Of a stretch of 44,876 bases of DNA, positions 20,160-31,926 are shown in pieces. The translations under genes were made by a program, and so were the position numbers. Within the stretch, counting starts at the first letter, position 1. Every line of letters starts with the position of its first letter. The notes beneath the pieces were generated by a model. It was not told the origin of the DNA, searched no databases, and was given only the letters and a program-made list of their open reading frames with translations. The stretch spans positions 220,986 to 265,861 of the forward strand of contig NC_049995.1 in the NCBI RefSeq assembly GCF_000003815.2, read 5' to 3'. This DNA comes from Branchiostoma floridae (taxonomy: Eukaryota > Chordata > Leptocardii > Amphioxiformes > Branchiostomatidae).

Positions 20160-20875
20160 TTGTTTGGTCAATTTTAGACCAAAACTGTATATTTTGGCCC
20201 CTGTACCCTCGTATTACAACCAAATGAGCTGAAATTTGACAGAGATGTGCCTTGATAATGCCCTCATATAAATTCGATAACACTTTTGGTGTACAGTACA
20301 ACAAAATGCTTATTTTTGCGATTTTTTGACCAATTTTTGACCAAAAAGGACACTTTTGGTCCCTGTACCCTGGTATTACAACCAAATGAGCTGAAATTTG
20401 ACAGAGATGTGCCTTGATAATGCCCCCATATAAATTCAATAACACTTTTGGTGTACAGTACAACAAAATGCTTATTTTTGCGATTTTTTTACCAATTTTT
20501 GACCAAAAAGGACACTTCTGGCCCCTGTACCCTGGCATTACAACCAAATGAGCTGAAATTTGACAGAGATGTGCCTTGATAATACCCCCATATAAATTCA
20601 ATAACACTTTTGGTGTACAGTACAACAAAATGCTTATTTTTGCGATTTTTTTACCAATTTTTGACCAAAAAGGACACTTTTGGCCCCTGTACCCTTGTAT
20701 TACAACCAAATGAGCTGAAATTTGACACAGATGTGCCTTGATAATCCCTTCATATAAATTCAATAACACTTTTGGTGTACAGTGCAACAAAATGCTTATT
20801 TTTGCGATTTTTGGCCAATTTTTGACCAAAAAAGGACACTTTTGGCTCCTGTACCCTGGTATTACAATTAAATGA
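20160..20875. repeat. Tandem array, 162-bp unit, about 4.5 copies
   Basis: ATTACAACCAAATGAGCTG starts at 20213, 20375, 20537 and 20699, with a diverged copy at 20861; each step is exactly 162 bp. Because 162 is a multiple of three, one minus-strand frame stays open for 315 codons (20140-21087), repeating a 54-residue block with KISILLYCTPKVLLNLY and ICQISAHLVV-like words. That frame has no methionine at its upstream edge and no known domain. I read it as a repeat with an incidental frame, though a repeat protein is not excluded. Confidence 0.88.
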
Positions 20876-22205
20876 CCTGAAATTTGGTATAGATAGGCAT
20901 TAGATACTTGGTAACAAGATTCAAGTAAAATTTTTGACATAAACAAATTTATAATGATTAATTTTGGCACTTTTCTAAGGGGAAATTTGTTTTCTTTTGG
21001 CCTCCTGACGTGACCTTCCGTGATCCCGCACAGAGCCACACCTGTGCGCGTCAGCCGGAGAGTCAATTGAATCAAAGACCTAGCCAATCAGCGAAGAGGA
21101 GGCCAAAGGCTAATTAATATTCATAAGCGGAGCCTCATGATCCCGTATATAGCAGTGTTCCCGCCAGGGGGAGCGAAGCCCGCCTAAGGCTCTCGCATTT
21201 TAGACTATTCAGAAGGCTTTATATTGTATCAGTTCTTAGGGGCATATCTATGATAATCGCAGCAGTCACTTAACTTCTCTTCAGGAGTTTAGCGTAACAC
21301 TATTTCAGGTCAAACCGTCAAAGGCAACTAAAAACAAACTTTAACGTTACTGAGTTCAACAGTACTTATAACTTGTTATCCGAAGTTGAAACGCTAGCGA
21401 TGGTATTTTCGCTGCGCTGTTAGCTCCGTGCGACTGTTGTTGACGGTCTTATAACGGTATATTTTGCACCCCTGTACCCTGGTATGAGTAACATTTGGTA
21501 TAGATAGGCATAAGATAGTTGGTAAAATGATCCAAGTAAAATTTTTGGCATAAAGTACTGTAAAAGGCTTAATTACAGCACTTTTTTGAGGGGAAATTGG
21601 TTTTCTTTCGTTCTCCATGCCATGACCTTTCGGACGTTCACCCCACAGAGCCGACATCTGCACCTGCGTCTAGCCGGCAGGAAGAGTTAATTCAATTAAT
21701 GGTTCAGCCAATCAGCGAAGAGGAAAGCGAAGGCTAATTAATATTCATAAGTGGGACCACACAATACGTTAACTTGAAGACTCAGGCCGTACAGACTTCT
21801 CGCCAGGATTTTTTCAAAGCGTCGGACAGGGGTCCGGGGGCCGCCGAATGTCCCTGGCGGGGTCCAGGGGCAGGGCCACTGTGGGGGGGACCCAGGTGGG
21901 CGAAGTCCCCCCCCCCCGGAAGCTCTTGCATTTTAGACTATTGAGAAGGCTTCTTTTATCAGTTTTTTTAGGGCCATATCTACGATAATCGTAGCAGTCA
22001 CTTACTTCTCTTCAGCTGTTTGACTTTCAAATATTTCGGGTCAAAGCTTCAAAGACAACTAAAACCTCATAAACAACAAACTTTACTTAGCTCAACAGTA
22101 TACAAAAATATTGTACGGGTTGCCATCCTTAGTTGAAGTGCTTATTTATAGCGCTAGTATCTTCGCTGCGCCGTTAGCCGCCGTGCGACTTTTGTTGACG
22201 GTCTG
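20860..22205. repeat. Two diverged copies of a roughly 600-730-bp unit
   Basis: GGTATAGATAGGCAT at about 20886 and 21493 starts two parallel stretches. Both continue with CAGAGCC, then AGCCAATCAGCGAAGAGG (about 21083 and 21711), then GGCTAATTAATATTCATAA, then GCATTTTAGACTATT, then GCTGCGC(T/C)GTTAGC. The second copy has an additional GC-rich segment at about 21800-21920. CCAAT and AT-rich motifs suggest promoter sequence carried by a mobile element, but no coding partner was found. Confidence 0.7.
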
Positions 22206-23450
22206 ATATCCCTACGTCGCCGCCTCGCTGATATTCCCACGGATATGTTTCAAGAAAAATACCCAGCAAAAAACGCTGTTCTGCGTCAAATTCTATTCTA
22301 TAAAACATGTGGGACTCAGTGTTACAGTCTAAATATTTTGTAGAAGCACCGCTGTAGGAAAGAAGGTCCAGGCAATGTAAAACATCACGTAGCATGAAGT
22401 TCGCTGTCAACTGGCACACATCACATGACTGTTTGAAACTCTAAGTCTAATCAACAGCCGTGTTTGATTGATAGCCGGCGGTCCTTTGATGAAGTCGGCG
22501 AAAGGTGCGTTAGTTAGAAAATCTGCGTTTAGTTTTGATACGTAATTATAAGTTAGACAGTGGCGAGAATGATTATTTTCTCATCAATATTTCTCTTCAG
22601 AATTATTTGAACTTAATTGTACATCTAAACAATTAGCTTAGCTGTGCAATGTTTATATGATTAATGATCAGTGTACTGAAATCATGTGTAACGTATGGCT
22701 CCTAGTCAATAGATCAGCATTTTCTCAATAGTGACCACCTGTCTATAGTGGCCACATTTCCTAGTGCTGTTGTTGTTTGACATAAACTTTGAACATTTAA
22801 ATTGTAAGTAACTTTAAACTGCCAGAGTTTCAGCCCAATAAAACACTCTCAGCGCCAAGGTATGAACAGACTGACCAGACAGACGAAAATAAATCCTCGA
22901 ACAAGGTTCAATCGTATCTTCCGGGTCTGGCAGGAAGTTGTTAAACTAAAATAAGAATAGGCTCGATGGCTGATTGCATACAAAGTAAAACAGTTTAACA
23001 GTTTTACAGCTTGAAGAAAACAAACGCTCCTACAGTACCTGCACCTGCTTGATAATTATTAAATCGTATGCCCTACTTGAATAAAAAAGTTCACTGCAAT
23101 AATAAATGTACCCACATCACAAGGAGCTTATACTTTTTTAAACTTACACCTAGTTATCGTACTGAAAATTGTTAATGACATTACATGAAGTCATTCAACA
23201 ATTTTCAGTCATGATGAAAATTTTCTGAATAAAAGGTGTGATTATTGTCATTTTCTGAAAAATAGAAGCAAGCTCTGTTTTTACCTGGAATCAATTCACA
23301 ATACCAGTCCACTTTGGGGGATAATGTACTGTTAAGAGGATGTTCCATTTTTGCGCAGGGGTGATTTGGAACAGTCCAATGTTGCGTGGGAAGGGGTATG
23401 GCTGAAATATGCTGTATTTGCTCTTAAGCAAATGTCGGCCTTTCTATTTA

Positions 23451-24001
23451 ACTGTTATTTACATAGTAACGCCAGAAGGTGCTATGGCGAAAGCCGTCCG
23501 ATTGTACAAGCAATTGGATTATGTCATTGTCAGAGGACAGCAAGCGTGTAACAAATGCATGGGTGACATTGCGGCGCCTTGCGTTAAACATGTCGGTCCA
23601 ATTGTTTACAAACAAACAACTTGTGCTTGTATGCCTGCCGACCGAAGAGCCGTTTCAATGCGCTGTGGTATGCCACTCGTATGCCACAATGATAATGATG
23701 CTTTCTAAAAGTTTTTGCCTAGGAGGTGTTTGATAATTTTTATGGCTATAACTTGCTGCATTAGAAGCAATTGCGTCACCTTAGCGATATTTATAATTAT
23801 ACTTACAGTTAAATTCTTAATAGTTATCAGAATACTAAAGTAAATTATGTTAAGGTGTTATTTTTAGATTTTGAATGTAAAACCTTTTAGTATCCAGGAT
23901 TGCAAAGCTACTGGTCTTATCTTAGTCGCTTAGAGCCCTGAAAACTTTGAAAATGTCACGTGACTGAACTAAACAATTTAACTCCTCTTGATGTATAGAT
24001 C
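23451..24001 (+). promoter_or_regulatory. Upstream region of receptor copy A
   Basis: This stretch is shared with 36596-37067 of copy B until B's gap. A perfect GTCACGTGAC E-box palindrome (USF/TFE type) lies at 23955-23964, 38 bases before the start codon. CTCCTCTTGATGTATAG at 23982-23998 could be a splice acceptor that would put a 5'-UTR exon junction three bases before the ATG. Short frames near 23409-23733 differ from copy B by amino-acid changes and are not called genes. Confidence 0.4.
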
Positions 24002-27000
24002 ATGGCAAACAAGCTGAAGACACTGGTTCTTCTACTCCTGGTTTTTGATGGAAGGCACTCTTGGTTTATCCTTCCGGAGCCGGAGAGACCTCCTGAAGTT
24101 CGGACAGATCTCTGCGATGAAAACTGTGCCTTACATGACTGTAGATGTAATGAGAGAGGACTTCGTGTTGTCCCTCAGAATCTGCCTACGACAGTCATAG
24201 AGTTACTTTTGCACAACAATTTTATCACAAGTTTGACTCAGTTTGACTTCTCAAAGTATACGTATCTAAAATTTTTGCATTTACAACACAATCAGATTTC
24301 CTCTCTCGCGGAGCAGACATTCTCAGGTCTGGCTCAGCTTGAATATTTGGATCTTTCACATAATATGATACCAAACATTCGGCCTGGTACATTTCGGGGT
24401 CTTACACTCCAAAGCATTAACCTTGAAAACAATAAGATAACTTAAGAAACATTAGCCCACGAAGCATTCTCAAATCTACCGAACCTCTTGGGATTGTATT
24501 TATCTTCTAACATGGTGACCGATATCCTACCATTTACATTCACAAAGGTACCAAATCTCCGCAAGCTTATGATAAACAAAAACCGAGTACATTACATCAA
24601 GTCCAGCAGGTTTATAGATCTACCGGAACTTAGGTCTTTGTGGCTGATCTCTAATCAAATACGTGCAGTTCAACTTGGGGCATTCTCTAACCTACCGAAA
24701 GTCGAAATTATACGGCTACAAGACAACCTCCTAACAACCATTCACCCAGGTGCATTTTCAAATGTCCCAAACCTTCGCGAAGTTGGACTGTCGCAAAACC
24801 CCTGGAATTGTGACTGTGAAATGGTAGAAATCAAGAAAACATTAACTGAGTCACATCCTTCTTACCCTGCCCCAATAGTATTCAAGTCCCAAATCACCTG
24901 TCAACAACCTAGTAACCACCGAGGAAAAAATCTTGATGATATTCCTAAAAATCTAATCTGTGAAAAACCAAAGATTGTGAGATTTGAAAACAAGAAAGGC
25001 GCCCCTCTTTTGCATGGAGAAACTCTCCATTTGGTTTGTGAAGCTTCAGGCTTACCTGAACCAGATATTACAATCACCCTTCCATCTGGGCATACTCCTG
25101 ATCCTACATTTACTATTAAGCCAGGAGGGAGAAACATTATTACCGTGACTAAATCAGGTGTTACTGCGGCAGATGCTGGTCAGTACATCTGTATTGCAAC
25201 CAACGCAGGTGGTTCTACATCTAGCAAACTGTATGTTGATGTTGTACCTGAAAAACCGAAGATTGTGAGATTTGAAAACCAAAAAATCGGCGCAGTGGTG
25301 CAGGGAGAAACTCTCCATTTAATCTGTGAAGCTTCAGGTTTACCTAAACCAGATATCAAAATCGTTATTCCATCTGGGCTCACTCCTACGCCTATTGTTA
25401 AATCAGGAGGGAGAAACATTATTGTTACCATGACCAAATCAGATGTTACTGCAGTAGATGCTGGTCAGTACATCTGTATTGCTACCAACGCAGGTGGCTC
25501 TGCATCTGACAAACTGTATGTTGAGGTAGAGACCCCAACATCGGCTATGCCAGGCGTATCCACTGGTACAACGGAGATATCTGAAGTTACAACTCCAACA
25601 CCCACCTTACAGGGTGATAGTACGACGTTACGAAAACCAACGATTGTGTGGTTTAAGATTAACTATAACACAGAAGTACAAGGGGGGACCCCATATTTGG
25701 TCTGTGAAGCTTCAGGTATACTTCCTCCAAATATCATTGTCACTTTCCCATCTGGACTGAATGTAACTAGTGGGAGAGTGATTGTGGGAGTGAATGGTAC
25801 CATCACCATAACTAACGTCAGTGCAGCAGATGTCGGTCTGTACACCTGCATTGCGTCAAATCCTGCCGGCTCGGCGTCGGCCACAGTGTTGGTAGATGCC
25901 CAAACCAACGCGTCTGTTTTGCCCACTTTTAATACTTATTTCCCAGTGTCTAAAGCCCCACCAATCGGTAACACCCTACCATTTGTTTCGCCCCCTTCTA
26001 ATGCTCCACATCCAGTGTCAACAGCTTATCCGCTCCGCAATTCAGAAGTCCGCCCCTCAAACTTGCCATTCGCTGTTGGTTTGGGTACATTTCTCGGAGT
26101 TTTGTTGATATCCGGTCTTTTGATTGCATTTTGCTGGAAACAAAAGCCCCCAAATGACCTTGTTTCCTTAGCACCGACTATTTGTCCTCCCAATACAGAC
26201 GGTATGGTAAACGGTTCTAACAATGACTCAGGCACTGCAGGTCCAAACGAAGAACTAAACATGCCTGAAAATGTATATGAGAACCCAGACTCTGACATGG
26301 ACATTACTTCCTGTGAGGCAACCAGTGGTAACGACGGCCCTGAAGACCAATTCGTTCATACTGGGGGTCCAAATCTGAAATCACGTTTGGCACCCGATTC
26401 CAAGTTAGTCCACAATGCCTTGACAGTCCATGAACTAGTAAACGTCGTGTATGGGAAGGATGTACATGAGAACCCAGACTCTGCCATGGGCATTACATCC
26501 TGTGTGGCAGCCGGTGGTAACGATGGCCCTGGAGACCAATTCGATGCTGGAGGTCCAAAGCTGAAATCGGGTTTGCCCCCTAAGTCCAAATTGGTCCACA
26601 ATCCGTTGACAGTCCATGAACTAGTAAACGTCGTGTATGGGAAGGATGTATGTGAGGCTGGGCATAAAGAGGAAGCGTTAGCTGCTACCTCTCTTTCCAT
26701 TGATGGGGAAAACGAAAAAGAAGTCGCCGAAGGAGAAGAATATGCTACCCCTCATTACGATGATAAGAGTGTCTTTGATAAGAAGTCATCAGTAGGGGGT
26801 ACCTCTCGTGTCATCTATGATAGTACCAATGGGCAAGAATCAGGTTCAAATGCTTCTTCGCAGGTTGTTTATCACAGTGAAGAAGGCAGTGCAGTGTCTG
26901 TTGCATCTCCATCCATTTACAAGCATGACAAGGAGAAACAAGAATCTCCGAATCGTCAAAAAAATTATGAAACTGACAATCAGAAAAAAGCAGTTTCTGT

Positions 27001-27031
27001 TCCTCGATTTATCTATGAGAATAGTGAATAA
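24002..27031 (+). CDS. LRR-Ig transmembrane receptor, copy A, one in-frame stop
   Basis: A single uninterrupted exon of 1009 codons plus stop, except for TAA at codon 148 (24443-24445). Copy B has AAA (Lys) there. Residues 1-21 form a signal peptide (KLKTLVLLLLVF). LRRNT has Cys 38, 42, 47 and 49; eight LRRs span about 63-257; LRRCT has Cys 270, 272, 300 and 320. Three Ig domains follow with Cys pairs 346/397, 442/492 and 568/616, then a Ser/Thr/Pro stalk, a membrane span at about 690-711, and a 297-residue tail. The tail carries two roughly 62-residue repeats (LTVHELVNVVYGKDV at 807 and 869) and ten tyrosines, including Y759 (YENP) and Y1005 (YENS), which fit the Grb2-type YxN motif. The class is typical of cell-surface recognition receptors; the ligand is unknown. 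The start was chosen for the signal peptide. The stop makes this copy a possible pseudogene, or a sequence error. Confidence 0.88.
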
Positions 27032-27118
27032 GGTCAAACCTACCACTGGAATCTAAAATGGTAATCCGAATATAGAGTGAGTATCATAATGTGAACAAGT
27101 ACAACCCTTTGAAAACAT

Positions 27119-27962
27119 GAAAATGTACCTGAAAACATATTAATTAAAATGAAAAATTCCACATATTTGACACAAATTAAACTCAAATATCCCAAAGACC
27201 CTAACATAAACAAAAGGCTCCAATTGCAGACAGTGAATGAAATATTAGAAACATCATTAGATTCAGATTCAGCTTTATCGGTTCTTGGCATGGCAAATGA
27301 CATTATAAATGTCACATGAAATGTGCCAAAGAATTACATTTCATAAAATCTTAAAAGTTGTTACAATTCACAAACATACATAATCACATTTAGTTTAAAA
27401 ACCTAGACACTAGATTAAATAAAGCAGTGGCGGAGAGACAAAGTGAACATAACTATGTCAGCAACAATAACGTACGTAAAATTTAAGAACAAAGTAACTG
27501 CATGTATATTCTGTACAGACGCAGTACTAGTGACCTATCGCCACAGAATCACCATCTTGATAGAGCAATTTTATTGCTCTAGGAACAAAGAAGAGTTCAT
27601 GTCTCTTGGTCTTACTCTTTGTCAATACCCGGTAGCGTCTTATCATTACATGTATTATGCATTTTCTTAAAGAGTTCAAGTCCTTGCCCTGGATTACATC
27701 TAGAGTACGTGCTCCCATCGTAACATGTTCGGTAGTTTGGGGTATAACTAAACCCCATAACTACCCACAGTCATAAAAACACCTGGAACGTCTCAGGAAC
27801 AATGGCCTTCCCGATTTGACATATTTTCCTGTAATCTTTTCAATATATTAAATATCAGCAAACCACGGAGAATGACCCAAAAACTGTAAAAGAAAGTTAC
27901 ATAATCCAACGGAGATTGCAATTTAGACAAGATCCGTCGTTCTTGTGCGCAGTACTTTTCAA
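27119..27962. other. Non-coding stretch with LINE 3' end on the minus strand
   Basis: On the minus strand, TTTGCCATGCCAAGAACC then GATAAAGCTGAATCTGAAT (27260-27300) resembles the AATAAAG plus (GAATCT)n 3' end of LINE copies. An AATAAA at about 27418-27423 on the plus strand could serve the receptor transcript. Nothing else is recognised. Confidence 0.4.
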
Positions 27963-28954
27963 TTGGCATTTAATATGTAACGTTAGTACTACACAACATT
28001 CATATGACCCGAGTGCAAACGCCAGCTGTTAGCAGACATATACAGTAACAGACTACACCTTAACGCAACCAGCATTAGCGATATAAAGTAATTCGAACCA
28101 AAAACATGTTGTAGTTGGGATCGATTGTGAATTATTCACAAGTTTCCACAGCAAAGCGAGCTACCAGGTCGTTTTCCTTAGTACGTACCTTGCATCAGAA
28201 AAAAAAAAAAAACTCTTCTTACTTGTAGAAACAAAACATGATTGAGATGAACGCTCGCGATGTGTCATTGGCCGCAAAATGTCGAATTATCATATTGGCA
28301 TTTAATATGTAACGTTAGTATTACACAACATTCATATGACCCGAGTGCAAACGCAAGCTGTTAGCAGACATATACAGTAACAGACTACACCTTAACGACA
28401 ACCAGCATTAGCGATATAAAGTAATTCGAACCAAAAACATGTTCTAGTTGGGATCGATTGTGAATTATTCACAAGTTTCCACAGCAAAGCGAGCTACCAG
28501 GTCGTTTTCCTTAGTACGTACCTTGCATCAGAAAAAAACAAAAAAACTCTTCTTACTTGTAGAAACAAAACATGATTGAGATGAACGCTCGCGATGTGTC
28601 ATTGGCCGCAAAATGTCGAATTATCATATTGGCATTTAATATGTAACGTTAGTATTACACAACATTTATATGACCCGAGTGCAAACGCAAGCTGTTAGCA
28701 GACATATACAGTAACAGACTACACCTTAACGACAACCAGCATTAGCGATATAAAGCAATTCGAACCAAAAACATGTTCTAGTTGGGATCGATTGTGAATT
28801 ATTCACAAGTTTCCACAGCAAAGCGAGCTACCAGGTCGTTTTCCTTAGTTCGAACCTTGCATCAGAAAAAAAAAAACTTTTCGTACTTGTAGAAACAAAA
28901 CATAATTAAGATTAACGCTCGTGATGTGTCATTGGCCGCAAAATGTCGAATCAT
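27963..28954. repeat. Three tandem copies of a 333-bp unit
   Basis: TTGGCATTTAATATGTAACG begins at 27963, 28295 and 28629, giving steps of 332 and 334 bp; the third copy ends near 28954. Copies are nearly identical (single-base changes plus length change in an A-run near each 3' end). Each includes ACAACATTCATATGACCC-like and GATCGATTGTGAATTATTC words. No coding frame spans a unit, and no transposon termini were found. Confidence 0.92.
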
Positions 28955-31687
28955 GCCAAACATTTTCCCCGCAATCAGAAAGTGAGTGCATTGAGTGTAA
29001 ATTGGACGCGAATTTGTAGTACAGTACGATAGGCAGAGAACTACATTTTTTGAGAAAAAAAATGTCAATTATGCCTTATATGCTCTGTAGGAAATCAGAG
29101 AGTTTGTTAAATGTTGTCTGTATGTATAAAAGAGAGATAAACTTGAAATATCCATACACGTGCGAGACGAAAAACCTGTCAAGTTGGACATGGAACTGTT
29201 ATCAGTGTCTCACACTAAACGCGAGCAAGTTAAAGTTTAGTCATCAATTTATATTATGAGCTAGATGTTTTTACATTGTCTGTTAGTAAATCTTCTCTAT
29301 ATGTAGCAAGATTTTAATTCCTTGTTTTGTTATATCTTTGAATTCTAAACAAGATTAAAGAGTAACTTGTATTTCATAACCGGTCTTAACTTGGCCTATA
29401 ATAGGTCTGTGGCATATATTGAATTCTATAGTGTACGTTATTCAGCTTGAGAATAAATGCTCTGGGCATAATGTTGTATTACCAGGGTCTTAAACTGATA
29501 AATTGATGAATCTCAAAGCTTTAAAAAAAACCTGGACGTTTTGCGTGGGTCCATTTAGACCCACCCAGTCGGACTCAACACCGCTTTCCCTTTTTGAATT
29601 TTACAATGTTGTGTCAAATTAGTAATAAAAAAACGTAGGAGATCGTGTAGCAGAAATTTGCTGACAAAGTCACGAAAGGAATTTTGTAGCAGATCTAAAA
29701 TGTTTCAGTGGCGCTTCAAAATTTACGCCTTGGGCCAAACGCTGGACCCCACTCGCGATCGGGTGTTTGGTGGTTAACCTTTTATGTCAAGACTTAAAGA
29801 TCAAGTACAACCAACTTACAGCAAAGGTATTTTGAATGTTGTTAGACTTAAGAACTGTTTTTTGCTTGAAATCTTCTGTAAAGATGACTAAAGCTTCTTT
29901 GTGAAATGTTAAGAGGATAAGAGTACTATTAATAGTACTTCGATACTACTACAATAAATGCTACTGTACTCAGAGAATGACATTTAATTGCCATACAGTT
30001 GCAGAATGAGTAACATCCGTTTTACTGCCTTGTGTATTTAAAGTGGATAGTGCCTGCTTGTGGCTGAAAAAAAAACGAAACATTGTTAACGTTGGGACTT
30101 TCGATAAATTCTCTCTTGCGGTCATTCTGATATGCGACACAGTTATGAAGCCCATGTGAGCAGGCTCAATGAAATCGTAATCAAAACATTATAAGTGCAC
30201 TAAAAAGGAAAAAGTAAGGATTGAATATTTTGTACTTTTTTATTCTAAACGTTATACAAGATATATTAGAACTTGAATGACGTGATTTTTACCCTTACCT
30301 GCTTCGTAATGACCTGCATGCCATATTGTATTTTCTTTTCAATTCGCAATTTTATGTAACAATTTTTTTCCCACTGAATAACCATTTTAATAAATTAATC
30401 TTGACGTACTATAAATGTTTCTGCTTCTGCTTTCTTTCTGAGCGACAAAAATATAATAGGTATGAATGCAAAAGCTATACCCACAGACAACAAACATTTC
30501 TCACAGAAGTACAAATGTACGAACATGCACACACATACACATATATACCTACACACACATACACATATAATTACAAAAACATGAAACACTATAAGTTTTC
30601 GTTGTTCGCTTTCTTTTCATAGTACACTATTAGACAAATAAGAAACACCAAACCCATTGATAAGAACAACAGCTACAAGTTTTATTCCAATAAAGTTGAA
30701 ATGACATGACGTCCGTGCGGCGATGGCTTGCCAGCACTTATTTATTGACAAAAGACGTGCCTTAGGCAGCCGTTAATATGCGCTGCTATCATTCTTTGTT
30801 ATGGAACTTGATGGTAAACATTTATAATATGCAATTTCCGTATTTATTTTTCATCGTCTGGCAAAAATATCATTTAGAGGGCATTAGGCCCAAAACAGTT
30901 TTCTTTGACAAGACAAACTAAGTTGATACATTGGTTAGCTTTCCGTGGCGTACCTGAACAATCTTGACAAGGATGCTTTGATGGAATGCATAATTTAGCT
31001 TGCCCTTTTATGTCTGAACTTTTACCATTTCTACACTGACAAGATGGAATCGTATCACCTTCGTCTTATGTCTATGTACCTGACGTTCTGCTAATCTAGC
31101 TGCATAAATCAATTTAGTTGATGGCATTTTAGATTTTTGAAGAACCATTTTTAAGATTAAATTTCTTTCAGATGTCATTTGAAACGTTTTCCTCAAATTC
31201 AGCAAGTAGTAAAGTAAAAAGGATGCCAGTTTATAGAAGGTATTACATAAGTAGGCATGTAAATTTGTGTTGTAATGCTTATTGTATGATGATCAGGATA
31301 AAGACTTGAATATGAGGCTAATTAATTGTTTTTTTTTAATATCATCGTTATAACAAAGGGATTTTTGTGTCTCTACTTTCCCTGCAGTATATATAATCCC
31401 GTCCTACTTAGAAAAAATAACTTCTTTTCTCACATTAAAGATTTTAGAAGATGCCATCAATAAAATTGACTTTCTGTAGCTTCACAGCCACCGAAAAGAC
31501 CAAAGCTTCAGCAATAAGTCTTATGTATTTGCGTAGTCTTGTCTCTTTCTCTTTTCTACAAAGTTGCAAATTCTGCTGGTTAGTCTACGCTTTACTGATT
31601 CCCCTGGCACACCTTGAACTGAACTGAACTATTCACATCTAAAAGGAATGAGCAATAAAAAGAAAACTAAGACATCATTTTCTGTTG
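28955..31687. other. Non-coding spacer between duplicated blocks
   Basis: AT-rich; no gene recognised. A CA/TA microsatellite (ACACACATACACATATA-like) lies at about 30524-30571. A small stem GGGTC-CATTTA-GACCC lies near 29548. This DNA is unique to the spacer and is not part of either duplicated block. Confidence 0.5.
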
Positions 31688-31926
31688 GTCCAGATTAAGC
31701 CATGCCGGCAAAGCCAGTATTCAGCCAACCAGATCGGCCATACAGCTATGACGTCATCTTACCACCAGATCCGAGCTGAGTGTTCAAGGTTCCGGGCCGG
31801 AGTTCAAATCTATTAATGAACAAATAGATAATCCTGGGAAAAAGAAATTCTCCATAGATACATTGAATACTTGAATATTGCTGACATTTAGAAGTACGGT
31901 TTTGTCTTTCAGGTGATCAACATACT

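Larger units (their letters stand above)
19943..23450. other. 3.5-kb block present in copy A only
   Basis: Copy B reads straight from TACACCTTCAAATAGTTA (36572-36595) into ACAGTTATTTACATAG. In copy A these two edges lie at about 19943 and 23450 with 3.5 kb between them. The block holds the 162-bp tandem array, a two-copy repeat with promoter-like motifs, and AT-rich DNA from 22206 to 23450 with nothing recognised. Insertion in A or deletion in B cannot be told apart here; no target duplication was seen. Confidence 0.8.
15050..27118. repeat. Segmental duplication, copy A
   Basis: This aligns, with small indels, to 31688-40264. The left edge is sharp: both copies begin GTCCAGATTA, preceded by unrelated DNA. 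The right edge of A is set only by the N gap that ends copy B at 40265. The block carries two promoter-like modules, the right arm of a long inverted repeat, a TIR MITE, a TTTA microsatellite and an LRR-Ig receptor gene. Copy A has about 3.5 kb (19943-23450) that B lacks. I counted 9 differences in about 300 bases over the first Ig domain, about 3%. Confidence 0.93.

Noticed and set aside
22174-22419. 81-codon minus-strand frame with protein-like composition
   Set aside because: No domain recognised, adjacent to a repeat unit, present only in the copy-A block; not enough support.
23409-23733. Short frames with MAKAVR(L/V)YKQLDYVIV upstream of the receptor
   Set aside because: Changes between copies alter amino acids and an inserted piece shifts frame after about 35 codons; more likely upstream non-coding DNA.
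24443-24445. Treating receptor A as two separate genes split at the stop
   Set aside because: The frame continues unchanged, copy B has Lys at this codon and the LRR pattern runs through without a break.
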